In this document: in pieces, positions 11,500 to 22,066 of the stretch
How the letters are laid out: every line of letters starts with the position of its first letter
Position numbering within the stretch: the stretch's first letter is position 1
DNA from: Parietaria judaica
Lineage: Eukaryota; Streptophyta; Magnoliopsida; Rosales; Urticaceae
Direction of reading: 5' to 3'
Length of the DNA stretch: 64,000 nt
Assembly (NCBI GenBank): GCA_954871525.1
Contig: OX940872.1
Coordinates: forward strand, 13,477,180 to 13,541,179
Program-made: the position numbers and the translations under genes
The notes under the pieces: model-generated
Databases searched by the model: none
Told to the model about the DNA's origin: nothing
The model's input: only the letters and a program-made list of their open reading frames with translations

Positions 11500-12780
11500 T
11501 CTAATTAGTTACTTCAGATGTTAATGAAACCGAGTTTGTTCGAAGCCCCTGGAACTCAGCCTGCCCGAATGCTTTTGTCATTATGGCCGCTAGCTGTTCA
11601 TCGGTGTTGATATAATCGACGTCGATCTTGCCGCCTTCAACACATAGCCTAATGAAATGGTAGCTTGTCCCAATGTGCTTACTTCAGTCATGGAATACCA
11701 GATTCTTGCATAGTAAGATAACAGATTTGTTGTCGACAAGCAGAGTTGCACAACCAGCCTTTTTTCTGAGCAATTCTCCAAGCCAAACACATTGGTACGC
11801 CACCGTGGTTGCAACGATGTACTCCGCCTTACATGACAGTAACACAACCACCTTTTTCTTATGTGATTTCTAGCTCACGAGACTCAGCCGAAGAATGAAC
11901 ACCACGCCGGTGGTGCCCTTCCTATCATCAATGTCGCTAGCCATGTCAACGTCACTATATTCGACGACCTTGACTTCTGCATTCTAATTGAAATAGAGAC
12001 ACCCATTGTTTAATGTTCCAGCCATATACCTAAGTATGTGTTTGGCGGCGCTCAAATATTCAATTATGGGTGACTACATGAATCGGCTGACATAGCCAAT
12101 TGCGAATGCAATGTCCGGTCGCGTGTGAACCAAGTAGAAAAATTTTCCAACTATGCTCCGGTATAGTTTTGCTTCCACCGATGGATTTAAGCTCACCTTG
12201 CTCTGCTTCAGCCTTGATTCCATCGATACATGATCCGGATTACGACCGACAATGCCAGAGTTCTATAGTATATTTCCAGCGTACGTTTAAGTAGAGTGAT
12301 CTCGTTGGCGCTTTGTTCAACCTCTACGCAAATATATAGTAACTCAACTTTTCAAGATCGCTCATCTAGAATGAGCTTTCATCTTGATTTTTACTGATCA
12401 ATTGTCCGCGTATGTGCACCTGTGACAATAAGATCGTTGCGTACACGCCAAGTATAAGTCGCTCGCCTATGGTGCCTCGAGTGTACACAGCGTGCTCTGA
12501 CCTATTCCTGCAGAATCCTAGTGATAACAAAATGTAGTTGAGCTTTACATTCCACGCACCAGGAGCTTGCTGAAGCCTGTACGATGCATTGTGTGGGCCA
12601 AGAACTTTACTATCGTGCCCATATCACTCGAAACCAGGTGGCTGTACTACGTAAAATTCTTCGTCTATGTCTCAGCTCAACAACGCTAATTTGACATCAA
12701 GATGATGCATGATCACGCTCAAAAAGTGCATTCTCTAAGCGATTGTTGTGCAGCACTAGGAAAGCGAAGTCGTATCCACG
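11500..12780 (-). pseudogene. Copia RT/RNase H fragment, minus strand
   Basis: The minus strand gives, in order, an RT segment (QQAPGAWN near 12565; HTRPDIAFAIGYVSRFM near 12110) and RNase H (DDRKGTTGVV near 11915; LVDNKSVILL near 11730; a C-terminal segment to about 11510). Stops interrupt the frame, and the YVDD catalytic motif expected near 12430 is destroyed. Gag, protease, integrase and LTRs are not seen. It belongs to a different family from the + strand Copia element beside it. Confidence 0.78.
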
Positions 12781-13198
12781 GCGAAGAAAATTAAGAGAAT
12801 AAAATAACAAACGGTAACGTGAAAGATAATTAAAATAATATTGTGAGATGATCAATATAAAAATACTAAAAACAAAATTGAGATAAATTGTAAGGAAACG
12901 ACAAATCTTAGGAAATCATTTTAAGATCTCATTAAAAAATTACTAATAATAATGCCAATTTAATCCCTAAATATTGTGTTGGTATGAAAAGTGTGAAGCG
13001 ATATAGTGGAATAATGTGTTATAAAAATCACACAAAAAAAACATGATTAATCTATATGAAAAATGATAACATATAAACCGAAAAACAAAAATATCTTGAA
13101 CATAGAAAAACTAGAAATATAATTGCATTAAAACTTAATAACAAACAACTTGATAGTAAATTTCATCCTTAGCCGTTTTTGAGAGCTTAGCCGGACAA
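12781..13198. other. AT-rich non-coding spacer
   Basis: No reading frame or recognisable repeat is visible. The stretch separates the Copia fragment from the first CACTA-specific repeats. Confidence 0.5.
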
Positions 13199-13319
13199 AC
13201 CTACAAATATGATATTATACTACGGAGATTCGACTACGGAAGACAAAAACCTTCATTGGAAGTCAAAATCCAACGACAAAATTACAAATCCGTCGTCGGA
13301 TTTAAAAAAAATGCAATTC

Positions 13320-13556
13320 TGACGACGGAAATTTTTTTGCGTTGTCACAAAACAATATTTCACCGCGGCGAGTAGAAAATCGCCGCAGCTAGATCATATA
13401 TGCCGCTGCTAATTGAGATCCGACGACATAAATTTATCCATCGTCAGAACAGAAAACGACATATATTCCAAAGACACAAAAATGTGTCGTTGGTATAATT
13501 CGTCGTGGTGATTATAAGTTCGCCGCGTCGAATTATCATGTTTAAGTTGCGCGGCA
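13320..13556. repeat. CACTA-1 subterminal repeat array
   Basis: The array contains repeated short motifs: GACGACGGA, CCGCGGCGA, CGCCGCAGC, and a hairpin-like ACGACA...TGTCGT pair. These recur before the other genes of the element and are probably binding sites for transposon-encoded proteins, as known for subterminal repeats of En/Spm (inference). Confidence 0.6.
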
Positions 13557-14322
13557 CCTCATGAACCCTAGCCGTCTCGCACCCCTCTCTATTACTCACC
13601 TCCCCCTCCACCTCTGCTGTGACCATACTCGCACCCTTGTCGCCGTAGTTTGCTGTCGAACGCCGTCTCTTCTCTCGCCGTACTTTGCCGTCGCTTGCCG
13701 TCTCCCGCCGTGTTTTGCCGTCGCTCGCCGTCGCCCAAGGCATTAATGTATGCTTTTTTTTCTTCGATTTAATAGTTGAATTTAGGGGATTTATGGTTTT
13801 GATTTTTTATTGAGTTAGGATTTAGAATTTAAAGTTTGGATTTTGTGGTTGATTTATGTATTAGATTTCTAGGGTTTTGATTTTGTGATTGATTTAAGAA
13901 TTTAGTTCGAAAATTATATTTGAATTGTGAATTGAGTCTTGTGAGTTGGTTTAGTTTAGGAATTGGTTTATATTTTAGAATTGTAAATTGTGATTAGGTT
14001 TTGGAATTGTGAATTGATTTACTTTAGAAATTATTATTAGTTTAAAATTTGTGATTAATTTAGGAATTGGAATATAGGGTTTTGATTTTGTGATTGATTT
14101 AGGAATTGGATTTCTACGGTTTAGATTTTGTGATTGATTTACGAAGTTATTTCTAAAATTGTGATTAGTTTAGGGTTAGATATTATGATTTTATTTAGGT
14201 TTTGGAAGTGTGAATTTGGGTTTCGAAAATTGTGATTAATTTAGGTTTTGATTTGGAATTGGAATTGGAATTGTGAATATATGCTTCTTCTTCTTCTTCT
14301 TCTTCTTTTTTTTTTTCCAGAT
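13557..14322 (+). other. Leader exon and low-complexity intron of CACTA-1 gene A
   Basis: A C-rich leader with repeated CGCCGT triplets (13560-13745) is followed by a T/G-rich, repetitive stretch built on units like GATTTAGGAATTG. It ends in a (CTT)n and poly-T tract and TTTCCAG at about 14320, a strong splice acceptor. The complete CACTA copy has the mirror arrangement on the minus strand (about 53030 to 52275). Confidence 0.55.
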
Positions 14323-14337
14323 ACAACGGCTGCAAAA

Positions 14338-15504
14338 ATGAGACGGAACGTAATAGCAAAACAAGGCAAGCATTGGCGCGACCCGGGAGACGAGGTCGAA
14401 GAAACCGTCTTACAGCCTCCACCGCCGCCGCTGCCGGAGAATGCTTTTAAGACGACTGCGGCAGAGACCCGCTAGAAGAAGATATGCAAGCGAAATCTGT
14501 ACTCCGAGCGTGGGTTCAAAGAATTGCCGCTCGTATAAAATGCGTTATTGGCAGGAGTTCATGATCGAGCCTGTGAACGTGGTGTATCATAGCATTGTCC
14601 TCGAGTTATACGCGATCCTTCCCGACACAATCAAGGATGGGTTCGTCTGGGTTCAAAATGTGCGCGTACCCGGCACTTTGGAGACCATAAATGCGTACTT
14701 TGGCACTCCGAATCTGACCGTAGAGGAGGATCAACACAATTATTACCCGGGTCCAGGGACGGAGTTGGACAAGGCCTTTTACGACGACATGGAGGCGGTG
14801 ATTGCACAGCCCAATGTGCAATGGCATTCAAGAGTTGGGGAGTCCCGCCTTGAAAAGAGTCAGCTGTCTATGATCGGGAAAATTTGGATGTACTTCGTCG
14901 GTTACCATCTTTACCAGCATTTTCACTTCACAGAGCTTCAGTTCGATTTTTGGAACATTGATGTCGGTCGAGAGATTCTCCACCACATGAACAAGGTCAA
15001 TTACATCACTAGGAGGAGCGCATTGGGATTCCCGTTCCTCATTTCCGGTCTTTGCATTAATGTTGGGGTATGTTTTATATAATGTTGAGCTATTATTTGA
15101 TTAATTTGCATGTTGTTATATTTTATTATGCTAACTTTGAATATTGAATTTGATTGTTTAGGTCGAGATTAAACCTCTGGATCTTCAGTTTGCCAAAGGA
15201 GGTGACTTCGACGACGCTTGGACACGGACATTGCATCAATGGGTGATTCACGCATCACGTAGACTCCAACATCTTGTGATTCAACCCACCCAACCTGAGC
15301 CGGAGTATACGTACGACGAACCGCAGCTACTGGATGGCTCAAAATTTGAACTTCCAGCCACTAAATCCGTATCCAGCTCCGGTGTGGCCGGCGGGATATC
15401 CCGACTATTATCCCTTTCCCGGAGTGGCAGCTGGCGGCTCCGGCAACGCAAGCGGCGCAGCCAACGAAGGTGGCAATCAAGAAGGGATGGACGAAGATGT
15501 GTGA
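14338..15504 (+). pseudogene. CACTA-1 gene A: putative plant transposon protein, broken
   Basis: From the ATG at 14338 the product has a short Pro-rich N-terminus, then a stop (14473-14475) and a frame change. The main conserved region follows (about 14540-15067), with YFGTPNLT, WMYFVGYHLYQHFHFTELQF, INVGREI-like and ALGFPFLISGLC blocks. These resemble the domain annotated in plant genomes as 'putative plant transposon protein'. An intron (about 15068-15161, GT...TTTAG) leads to VEIKPLDLQ. The C-terminal tail, in a shifted frame, is rich in Pro, Gly and Asn and ends at 15502-15504. The molecular role of this domain is not known to me. Confidence 0.68.
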
Positions 15505-15659
15505 ACAATTTTTAATTATCTTGTTATTTTATTTATTTTTCATTATTTTTTGAACAAATTTTAATTATATTTTTTATGTTTTTATACTTATGTTTAATTA
15601 TTTCCTTATTTACTTAATTACTATGTTTATTTATTAACTTAAATAATAAAAATACAATA

Positions 15660-16120
15660 ATTAAAAATAACCCGTAGCCTCTGTATATTTTGGGACAGGT
15701 TTAGCCGCGGCAAATTACGGTTTTCCGCGGCGAATAATGGCCAAAAATTAACCCGCGGCCTCTTTGAGATTTTGAAACACGTTTCGCCGCAGAGAACTAC
15801 AATACGCCGCGGCTATAGGGAATAATGGCTAAAAATAAACCCGTGGCCTCTATAAGATTTTGAAACAGGTTTAGCCGCGGCGAACTACAAGATGCCACAG
15901 CTATTCAGGGTTTAGCCGCAGCAAATTTTGGTTCGCCGAGGCGAATAATGGCTAAAAATCAAGACGTGGCCTCTATAAGATTTTGAAACAGGTTTAGCCG
16001 CGACGAACTATAATTCACCTCGGCAGGTCATACGACGACACTCTTTCGTGTCGTTAGATAGGATTCTCCGCGGCTAGTATTAGTTTGCCGCGACGGATAT
16101 CACAGATCTGAGTTTTTAAA
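15660..16120. repeat. CCGCGG palindrome array before the CACTA-1 transposase
   Basis: Repeated units such as TTAGCCGCGGCAAA and TTCGCCGCGGCGAA alternate with variants (CCGCAG, CCGAGG, CCGCGA) and with a phrase like CGTGGCCTCTATAAGATTTTGAAACAGG that recurs three to four times. A hairpin-like ACGACAC...GTGTCGT pair is at about 16033. It lies just upstream of the transposase leader. Confidence 0.75.
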
Positions 16121-16299
16121 GTTCGAACTTATTATATTCATTCATATTTTTTCTCTACTCTCCCCATACTCTATCCACTTCACACTTAGTCAACTTAGGC
16201 GACTTGGTTGAAGGATTTCAACTTTGTGTTCGCGGTTTGCTACGGGAAGGAAATGTATTATTTCTCAAAATTCCGGATCTTGTTAAGTAGATTTGCATT

Positions 16300-19200
16300 A
16301 TGGCTTCTAGAGAATGGATGAAGAAAAATAGATTAAGCGATGCTTACCGACGAGGTGTTGAAGAGTTTTTTGATGTTGTTACATTAAATTGTAGAAAAGG
16401 AGAATTGATTCAGTGTCCTTGTCTTATATGTGGAAATTTAGTTTCAAAATCTATGGAGGATGTCGAATCCCACTTATTTGCGTTTAGTATAATGAGTTCA
16501 TATGATCATTGGTACGTTCACGGGGAAAAAAATCATGGTAGAAGAGTCGATGATTATGTACACGAATAAGACGTCAAAGAGGATGATGTGAACGGTATCT
16601 TTAATTGCACCGAAGAGGATTATGTGGGACAACCAGAATTATTTGAGTCGATGGTGGGTGATTTTAAAGCTCCTTTGTTTGATGGGTGTAAGCGTTTGAA
16701 AATAGGGTTCTTGGTGACGTTATTTCATTCAAAGGCAGCAGGAGCTTGGTCTAATACTAGCTTTACGTTAGTGTTGGAAGCTCTACGGGATGTGCTTCCA
16801 GAGGGAAATAGAGTGCCATTATCCATGTATGACGCAAAGAAGACGTTGGGGTTGTTAGTTCTGAAGTTCGATAAGCTTCATGCATGTCCTAAGGATTGCG
16901 TACTGTATAGGAATGAGCATGAATGTTTAATGGAATGTCCGGTGTGCAGTGAGTCAAGGTGGAAGATAGAGAAGAAGCCTCACGATAGTGTGAAAGGGGT
17001 TCCGGAAAAATTATTATGGTACATCCCCCCGTTGACGCGCTTTAAACGCATGTTTAACAATCCCACTCACGCAAAGAACATGATTTGGCAGTCAAAAAAC
17101 CGCAGTAAAGATGGCGTTATAAGACACCCCGTTGATGCTGCACAGTGGAAATCTTTTGATGCCCATCATCCGGAAATCAGCGCAGATCATAGGAATTTGC
17201 GTCTCGGTGTGGCCACCGATGGGATGAATCCATTTGGTAACATGATTAGTCGATATAGTGTTTGGCCAGTAATACTTATCAACTACAACCTCCCTCCAAA
17301 ATTGTGTATGAAGCGTAAGTTTTTAATGATGACGCTTTTAATCTCGGGACTGAGCCAACCAGGAAATGACATTGATGTATACATGGCACCATTGATCGAC
17401 GGTTTGAAGATTATGTGGGAGGAAGGAATGACGATCATGGATGCGCACCTTCAAGAAGAGTTCAAATTGAAAGCAATGATAATGTTGACAATCAACGACT
17501 TCCCGGCGTACGGGAACTTGTCAGGTTACTCAGTTAAATGCAAAATTGATTGTCCTGTTTGCATAAAAGATACATGTTCGACCCTGTTGAAGCATGGGAA
17601 GAAGACATTTTTTTCTAGATCATCGGAGATTTTTACCGTTAAATCACCCGTATAGGAAGAATGCGAAGAAGTTTAATGGACATCAAGAATTTCGAAGACC
17701 TCTAAGAATTTTAAACGGCGAAGATGTCTATAAGTTGATTTGCGAAGAGACTTATCCGGTGCTCGGAAAAAGAAACATTAGCGGTAAGAAAAATTCGTAT
17801 GAAGATAGAGAGTTCAAGAAAGTATCAATTTTCTATGAACTCATGTATTGGAAGTCGCATTATGTTCCTCATTGTTTCTATGTTATGCACATTTAAAAAA
17901 ATGTATGTGAGGCAATTGCCTCTACTTTGCTTGATGATCCAAATAAAACAAAAGACGGGAAGAAAGCTCGAGAAGATCTCGTTGAATTGGGTATAAGACC
18001 GAATTTGCATCCCGAGACTCAAGGAAAAAAGACATTTTTATCACCGGTTGTGCACACGCTATCTCGAGCGGAACGAAGGAAGTTTTGTGAATGGTTTGCC
18101 GCCGTAAAAGTCCCAGAAGGTCATTCGTCGAACTACAAGAGTTTTGTATCTATGAAGGATTTGAGACTTATCGGAATGAAGACTCACGGTTTTCATATGT
18201 TGCTTCAACAAATACTTCCTCTTGCTTTGCGAGGTTTTTGTCAAAGGAAGTTCGATATGCCATTTCCAAGTTTTGTGAGTTCTTCAACAAAATTTGTGCC
18301 AAAACATTTAAGATATTGGAACTCGACGAGATAAACGCGGACTTGGTTAAAACCCTATGCATGCTCGAGACGTTCTTTCCACCCTCATTTTTTGACATCA
18401 TGATTTACTTAACTGTTCATTTAGTACGCGAAGTGAAGTTTTGTGGACCTATATTTTCACGGTGGATGTAACCAATTGAGCTATATATGAAAGTCTTGAA
18501 AGTGTATGTGAAGAATTACAATCGGCCAGAAGGGAGCATTGTCGATTGTTATATGGCGGAGGAGTCGGTTGAGTTTTGCGCTGAGCATTGCGCGAAAGCT
18601 CCGCCAGTTGGGGTGCCTAAACTCGCCGTTGCGGAATCAAAAGGCTTATCCTCGGGTAATAATTTGATATATTATAATTTCATTTATAATTAATAATAAG
18701 TATGATGTTTTAATGCGCAGGAAATCCTTCAACTCTCAACCGAAAAGAATGGGAGCAAGCCGTTCTATATGTATTGCACAATTCACCCAGTATGGAGCCC
18801 TTTATTGATGTGCATATGAATGAGTTGAGGCTTATTTATCCAAAAAAGTAAAAAAATGAGAAATAACTACAAGAAGAGCACAACCGTACGTTTCCAAAGT
18901 GGTTCGATGGATATTTATATCCAAGAAGAAAACCTTATTATGAGTCCCTATTGAAGATCTCTGGTGGCCCTACACAAGTAATAATCAGGTACATATCTTG
19001 GTACGTTAACGGGTACACATTTTACACAAGGGAAAGAGACTAAAAACATCCGGTACAAAATGGTGGTGTTACATTATTTGCGGAAGGAATGCATGTTTTG
19101 TCGGCCAAGGATAAGAATCCAGTACAAGCTATTATGAGCTAGTACGGCTATGTCAAAGATACTTGGGAGCTTGATTATTGTGGTTCGCGAGTTGCAATGT

Positions 19201-19541
19201 TTAAGTGCAAATGGGCGGACAACAACTACGTAAAAGTCGACAATGACGGAGTTACAGTTGTTGACTTTAGACGAGTGGGCTACGCTAACGATTCATTTAT
19301 AATGGCATCCCAAGAAAATCAAGTGTTTTATGTCCCGGACCCGATTGATCCAGAATTATCTCTCGCCGTGCATGTGAAGGCGAAAAACATAGAACAATAT
19401 TCCGACGAAAAAGCCGTAGACATCACAACCATCAAACCATTTTTGAAGAAGCTACCGAGCATTGATGAGGTTGAGAACTTTGATGATGATCACGTTTCCA
19501 AGTTGCGACGTCTAGATATCCCGTCAACAGAAATTGAATAA
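16300..19541 (+). pseudogene. CACTA-1 TNP2 transposase, broken
   Basis: The domains run in the usual TNP2 order. First is a transposase-associated zinc-binding N-terminus from the ATG at 16300 (REWM, CPCLICGN, YDHWYVHGE). Next is the catalytic TNP2/Transposase_21 core (16588-17655, with ATDGMNPFGN and INDFPAYGNLSG), then the DUF4218-like region (about 18170-18600, MKTHGFHMLLQQ and EGSIVDCYM), an intron near 18655-18720, and the DUF4216-like C-terminus (19197-19541, VDFRRVGY and VFYVPDP). Stops or shifts at about 16569, 17655, 17896, 18334 and 18470 break it. It has kept more of the N- and C-terminal domains than the copy in CACTA-2. The enzyme would cut and join the element ends. Confidence 0.85.
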
Positions 19542-19716
19542 ACCAATAACTTTGAGTTTTTATGAGTACTTATTTTATGTTTAAACATTTGTTATTATTT
19601 CTTAATATGATTTCTTAATGTGATTTTAGTTAATGTCAAACATTTTTTCACTTTTTCAACGAGTAAAAAATTGAAAACCCGTGGCTTCTACAATATTTTT
19701 TGCGATATGCGCCGCG

Positions 19717-21195
19717 GCGACATAGTTTTCGCCGCGGTTGATTATGTTCTGACGACACTTATTTGTGTCGTTGGAATCATTAGTCGCGGCATTAAAAACT
19801 TCGCCGCGGCCAAGGCAAAATTCGACGTGGGATTTTTCACATTTCCAATTTTTATAGACGATATCAATCATTATAATATTATAATAGTAGCAAAAAAATA
19901 AGTTTTTACCATACTATTATAATATTAAGAATTTATAAGCATTTATTATTAAATGTGAAAACACATTTCTCGATATAATGATTGATATATCAATGCTCGA
20001 TATTAAATGTACACATTTAAGCTTTTTAATATTAAATGTGAAAACACATTTTTCAATAATATTATAATAATAAGAGTTTATAAAAAATTTAGTAATATAT
20101 AAATTTAATAAGTTGGCTACCCTAAACCCTAAACCCCAAACCCTAAACCCAAGCCTAAACCATAAACCTTAAATGCATTAGTAGGTGTTATCAACTTAAG
20201 CGAACCAAAAAAACCCTACAAATATAGAAATATTAATTCTTCATCGAAAACTATAGAATTTTTTTCAATGATGTAACAATTTGTCTAATATAATTAAAAC
20301 GTATATTAATTAACATCAAATTTTAAACAACTTCATGAATGTTTCTTACTTTAATTTTTTAAACTATTTTATCAAATATAATATAGTATAATTTAATTAT
20401 AATAATCTAATCCAAGAGTGATAGAACATATTTTTTATTTTTTTGAAGTTTAAATGATTGGAAGGCGACATAGTTTTCGCCGAGGCTGATTATGTTCTGA
20501 CGACACTTATTTGTGTCGTTCAAAGCATTAGCCGCGGCATTAAAAAATTCGCCGCAGCCAAGGAAAAATTTGACGTGGGATGATTTCCAATTTTTATAGA
20601 CAATATCAATTATTATAATATTATAATTGTAGCAAAAAAATAAGATTTTACCATAATATTATAATAATAAGAATTTATAAGAATTTATTATTAAATGTGA
20701 AAACACATTTCTCGATATAATGATTGATATATCAATGCTCGATATTAAATGTACACATTTAAGCTTTTTAATATTAAATGTGAAAACACATTTTTCAATT
20801 ATATAATAATAACAAGAATTTATAAAGAATTTAGTAATATATGAATTTAATAAGTTGGCTACCTTAAACCCTAAACCCCAAACCCTAAACCATATACCCT
20901 AAATGCATTAGTAGGTGTTATCAACTTAAGGGAACCAAAAAAACCATACAAATATAGAAATATTAATTCTTCATCGAAAACTATAGAATTGTTTTCAATG
21001 AGATAACAATTTGTGTAATATAATTAAAACGTATATTAATTAACATCAAATTTTATACAACTTCATGAATGTTTCTTACTTTAATTTTTTAAACTATTTT
21101 ATCAAATATAATATAGTATAATTTAATTATAATAATCTAATCCAAGAGTGTTAGAACATATTTTTTTTATTTTTTTTGAAGTGTAAATGATAGGG
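19717..21195. repeat. 748-bp tandem duplication with telomere-like motifs
   Basis: GCGACATAGTTTTCGCCG begins at 19717 and again at 20465, and the two copies stay alignable to about 21195. Each copy contains a GCCGCGGC-type segment, an AT-rich middle, and a short interstitial run of CCCTAAA/CCCCAAA (about 20119-20160 and 20870-20902). No gene lies here. It separates the transposase gene from gene C. Confidence 0.85.
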
Positions 21196-21209
21196 AAAAA
21201 ATATTAAAT

Positions 21210-21560
21210 CCCTATATTCCGCGACATATATTATTTAGCCGCGGCGCGTCATGCCTCAAACATATCTGAGGCTACGGGTTGGATTTGATGCAGAACCTGC
21301 AGCGGCTAAATTTATACAGCCACGGCTAGTTAAGTCGACGACACAAAAATACGTCGTCAGAATATGCATCGTCGGGGCAAACAATAACACGCCGCGGCGG
21401 ATACTGAACCAAAGCTACCCGTAGCTACGGGTTGGATATGATGTATACCGCGCCGCGGAAAATATTGGTTCGCCGCGACGAGGTAAGTGGACGACACAAC
21501 TAATGTGTCGTCAGAATAGACCTAGCCGCAGCAAACTTAAGTTTGCGGCGGCGAGTGTCG
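21210..21560. repeat. CCGCGG array before CACTA-1 gene C
   Basis: Motifs include TAGCCGCGGCGCG, CGCCGCGGCGG, CGCGCCGCGG, and two hairpin-like ACGACAC...GTCGTCAG pairs (about 21334 and 21493). The position just upstream of a C/T-rich leader repeats the pattern seen before the other genes. Confidence 0.72.
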
Positions 21561-21599
21561 TGCATTTTCATGACATATATCGTCTTATGTCGTCGAAAT

Positions 21600-21835
21600 C
21601 CAAAATTTTTTATTTCTTTTTGTCTTTTTTCAGATTCCCTCCATTTTTTCTCTGTCATTTCAGCATTTCCCTCCTTTTTTTGTTCATTTCTCACTTTAGT
21701 CTCTTCTCTCTTTCTCTCATCCTCTCTACCCTTCTTGTCTCTCTTTCTCTAGACAATGCCGTCGCCGTCGCTGGGAGGAGAATACGAGCCACCAACTAGT
21801 CTATTCTCTTGAACAAGGTTAGAATGCGAGCCCTA
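21600..21835 (+). promoter_or_regulatory. C/T-rich leader of CACTA-1 gene C
   Basis: A long TTTCTC/TCTCTC-rich stretch is followed by CCGTCGCCGTCGC and GAACAAG|GTTAGAAT, a good splice donor near 21818. The complete element has an equivalent C/T-rich leader ending AACAAG|GTTAGAATCC on the minus strand near 43555. This supports a separate transcription unit for gene C. Confidence 0.6.
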
Positions 21836-22066
21836 AATTCATATTACATTTTTCATGTATTTTTTTTCTTAAAATAGTATTGTTTATAGTTTATGAGATG
21901 ATATTTTGATAATATAGAGAATATCTCTTAGTGGGTTAATGAATTTGTTGTTGTTTTTTTTTGTTTTTGTTGATTCTTGTTATGGTTTGTTGTTGGGTTT
22001 ATAATTAATTTGATGATTTGATTTGTTTTTGTTGGTCATGGGTCTAGGAATACTTGCTATTACACT

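Noticed and set aside
14248..14475. Leu-rich signal peptide
   Set aside because: The leucines are encoded by a (CTT)n and poly-T splice-acceptor tract.
20110..20165. CCCTAAA repeats as a telomere or telomere fusion
   Set aside because: The runs are very short, interrupted, and occur once in each copy of an internal transposon duplication.
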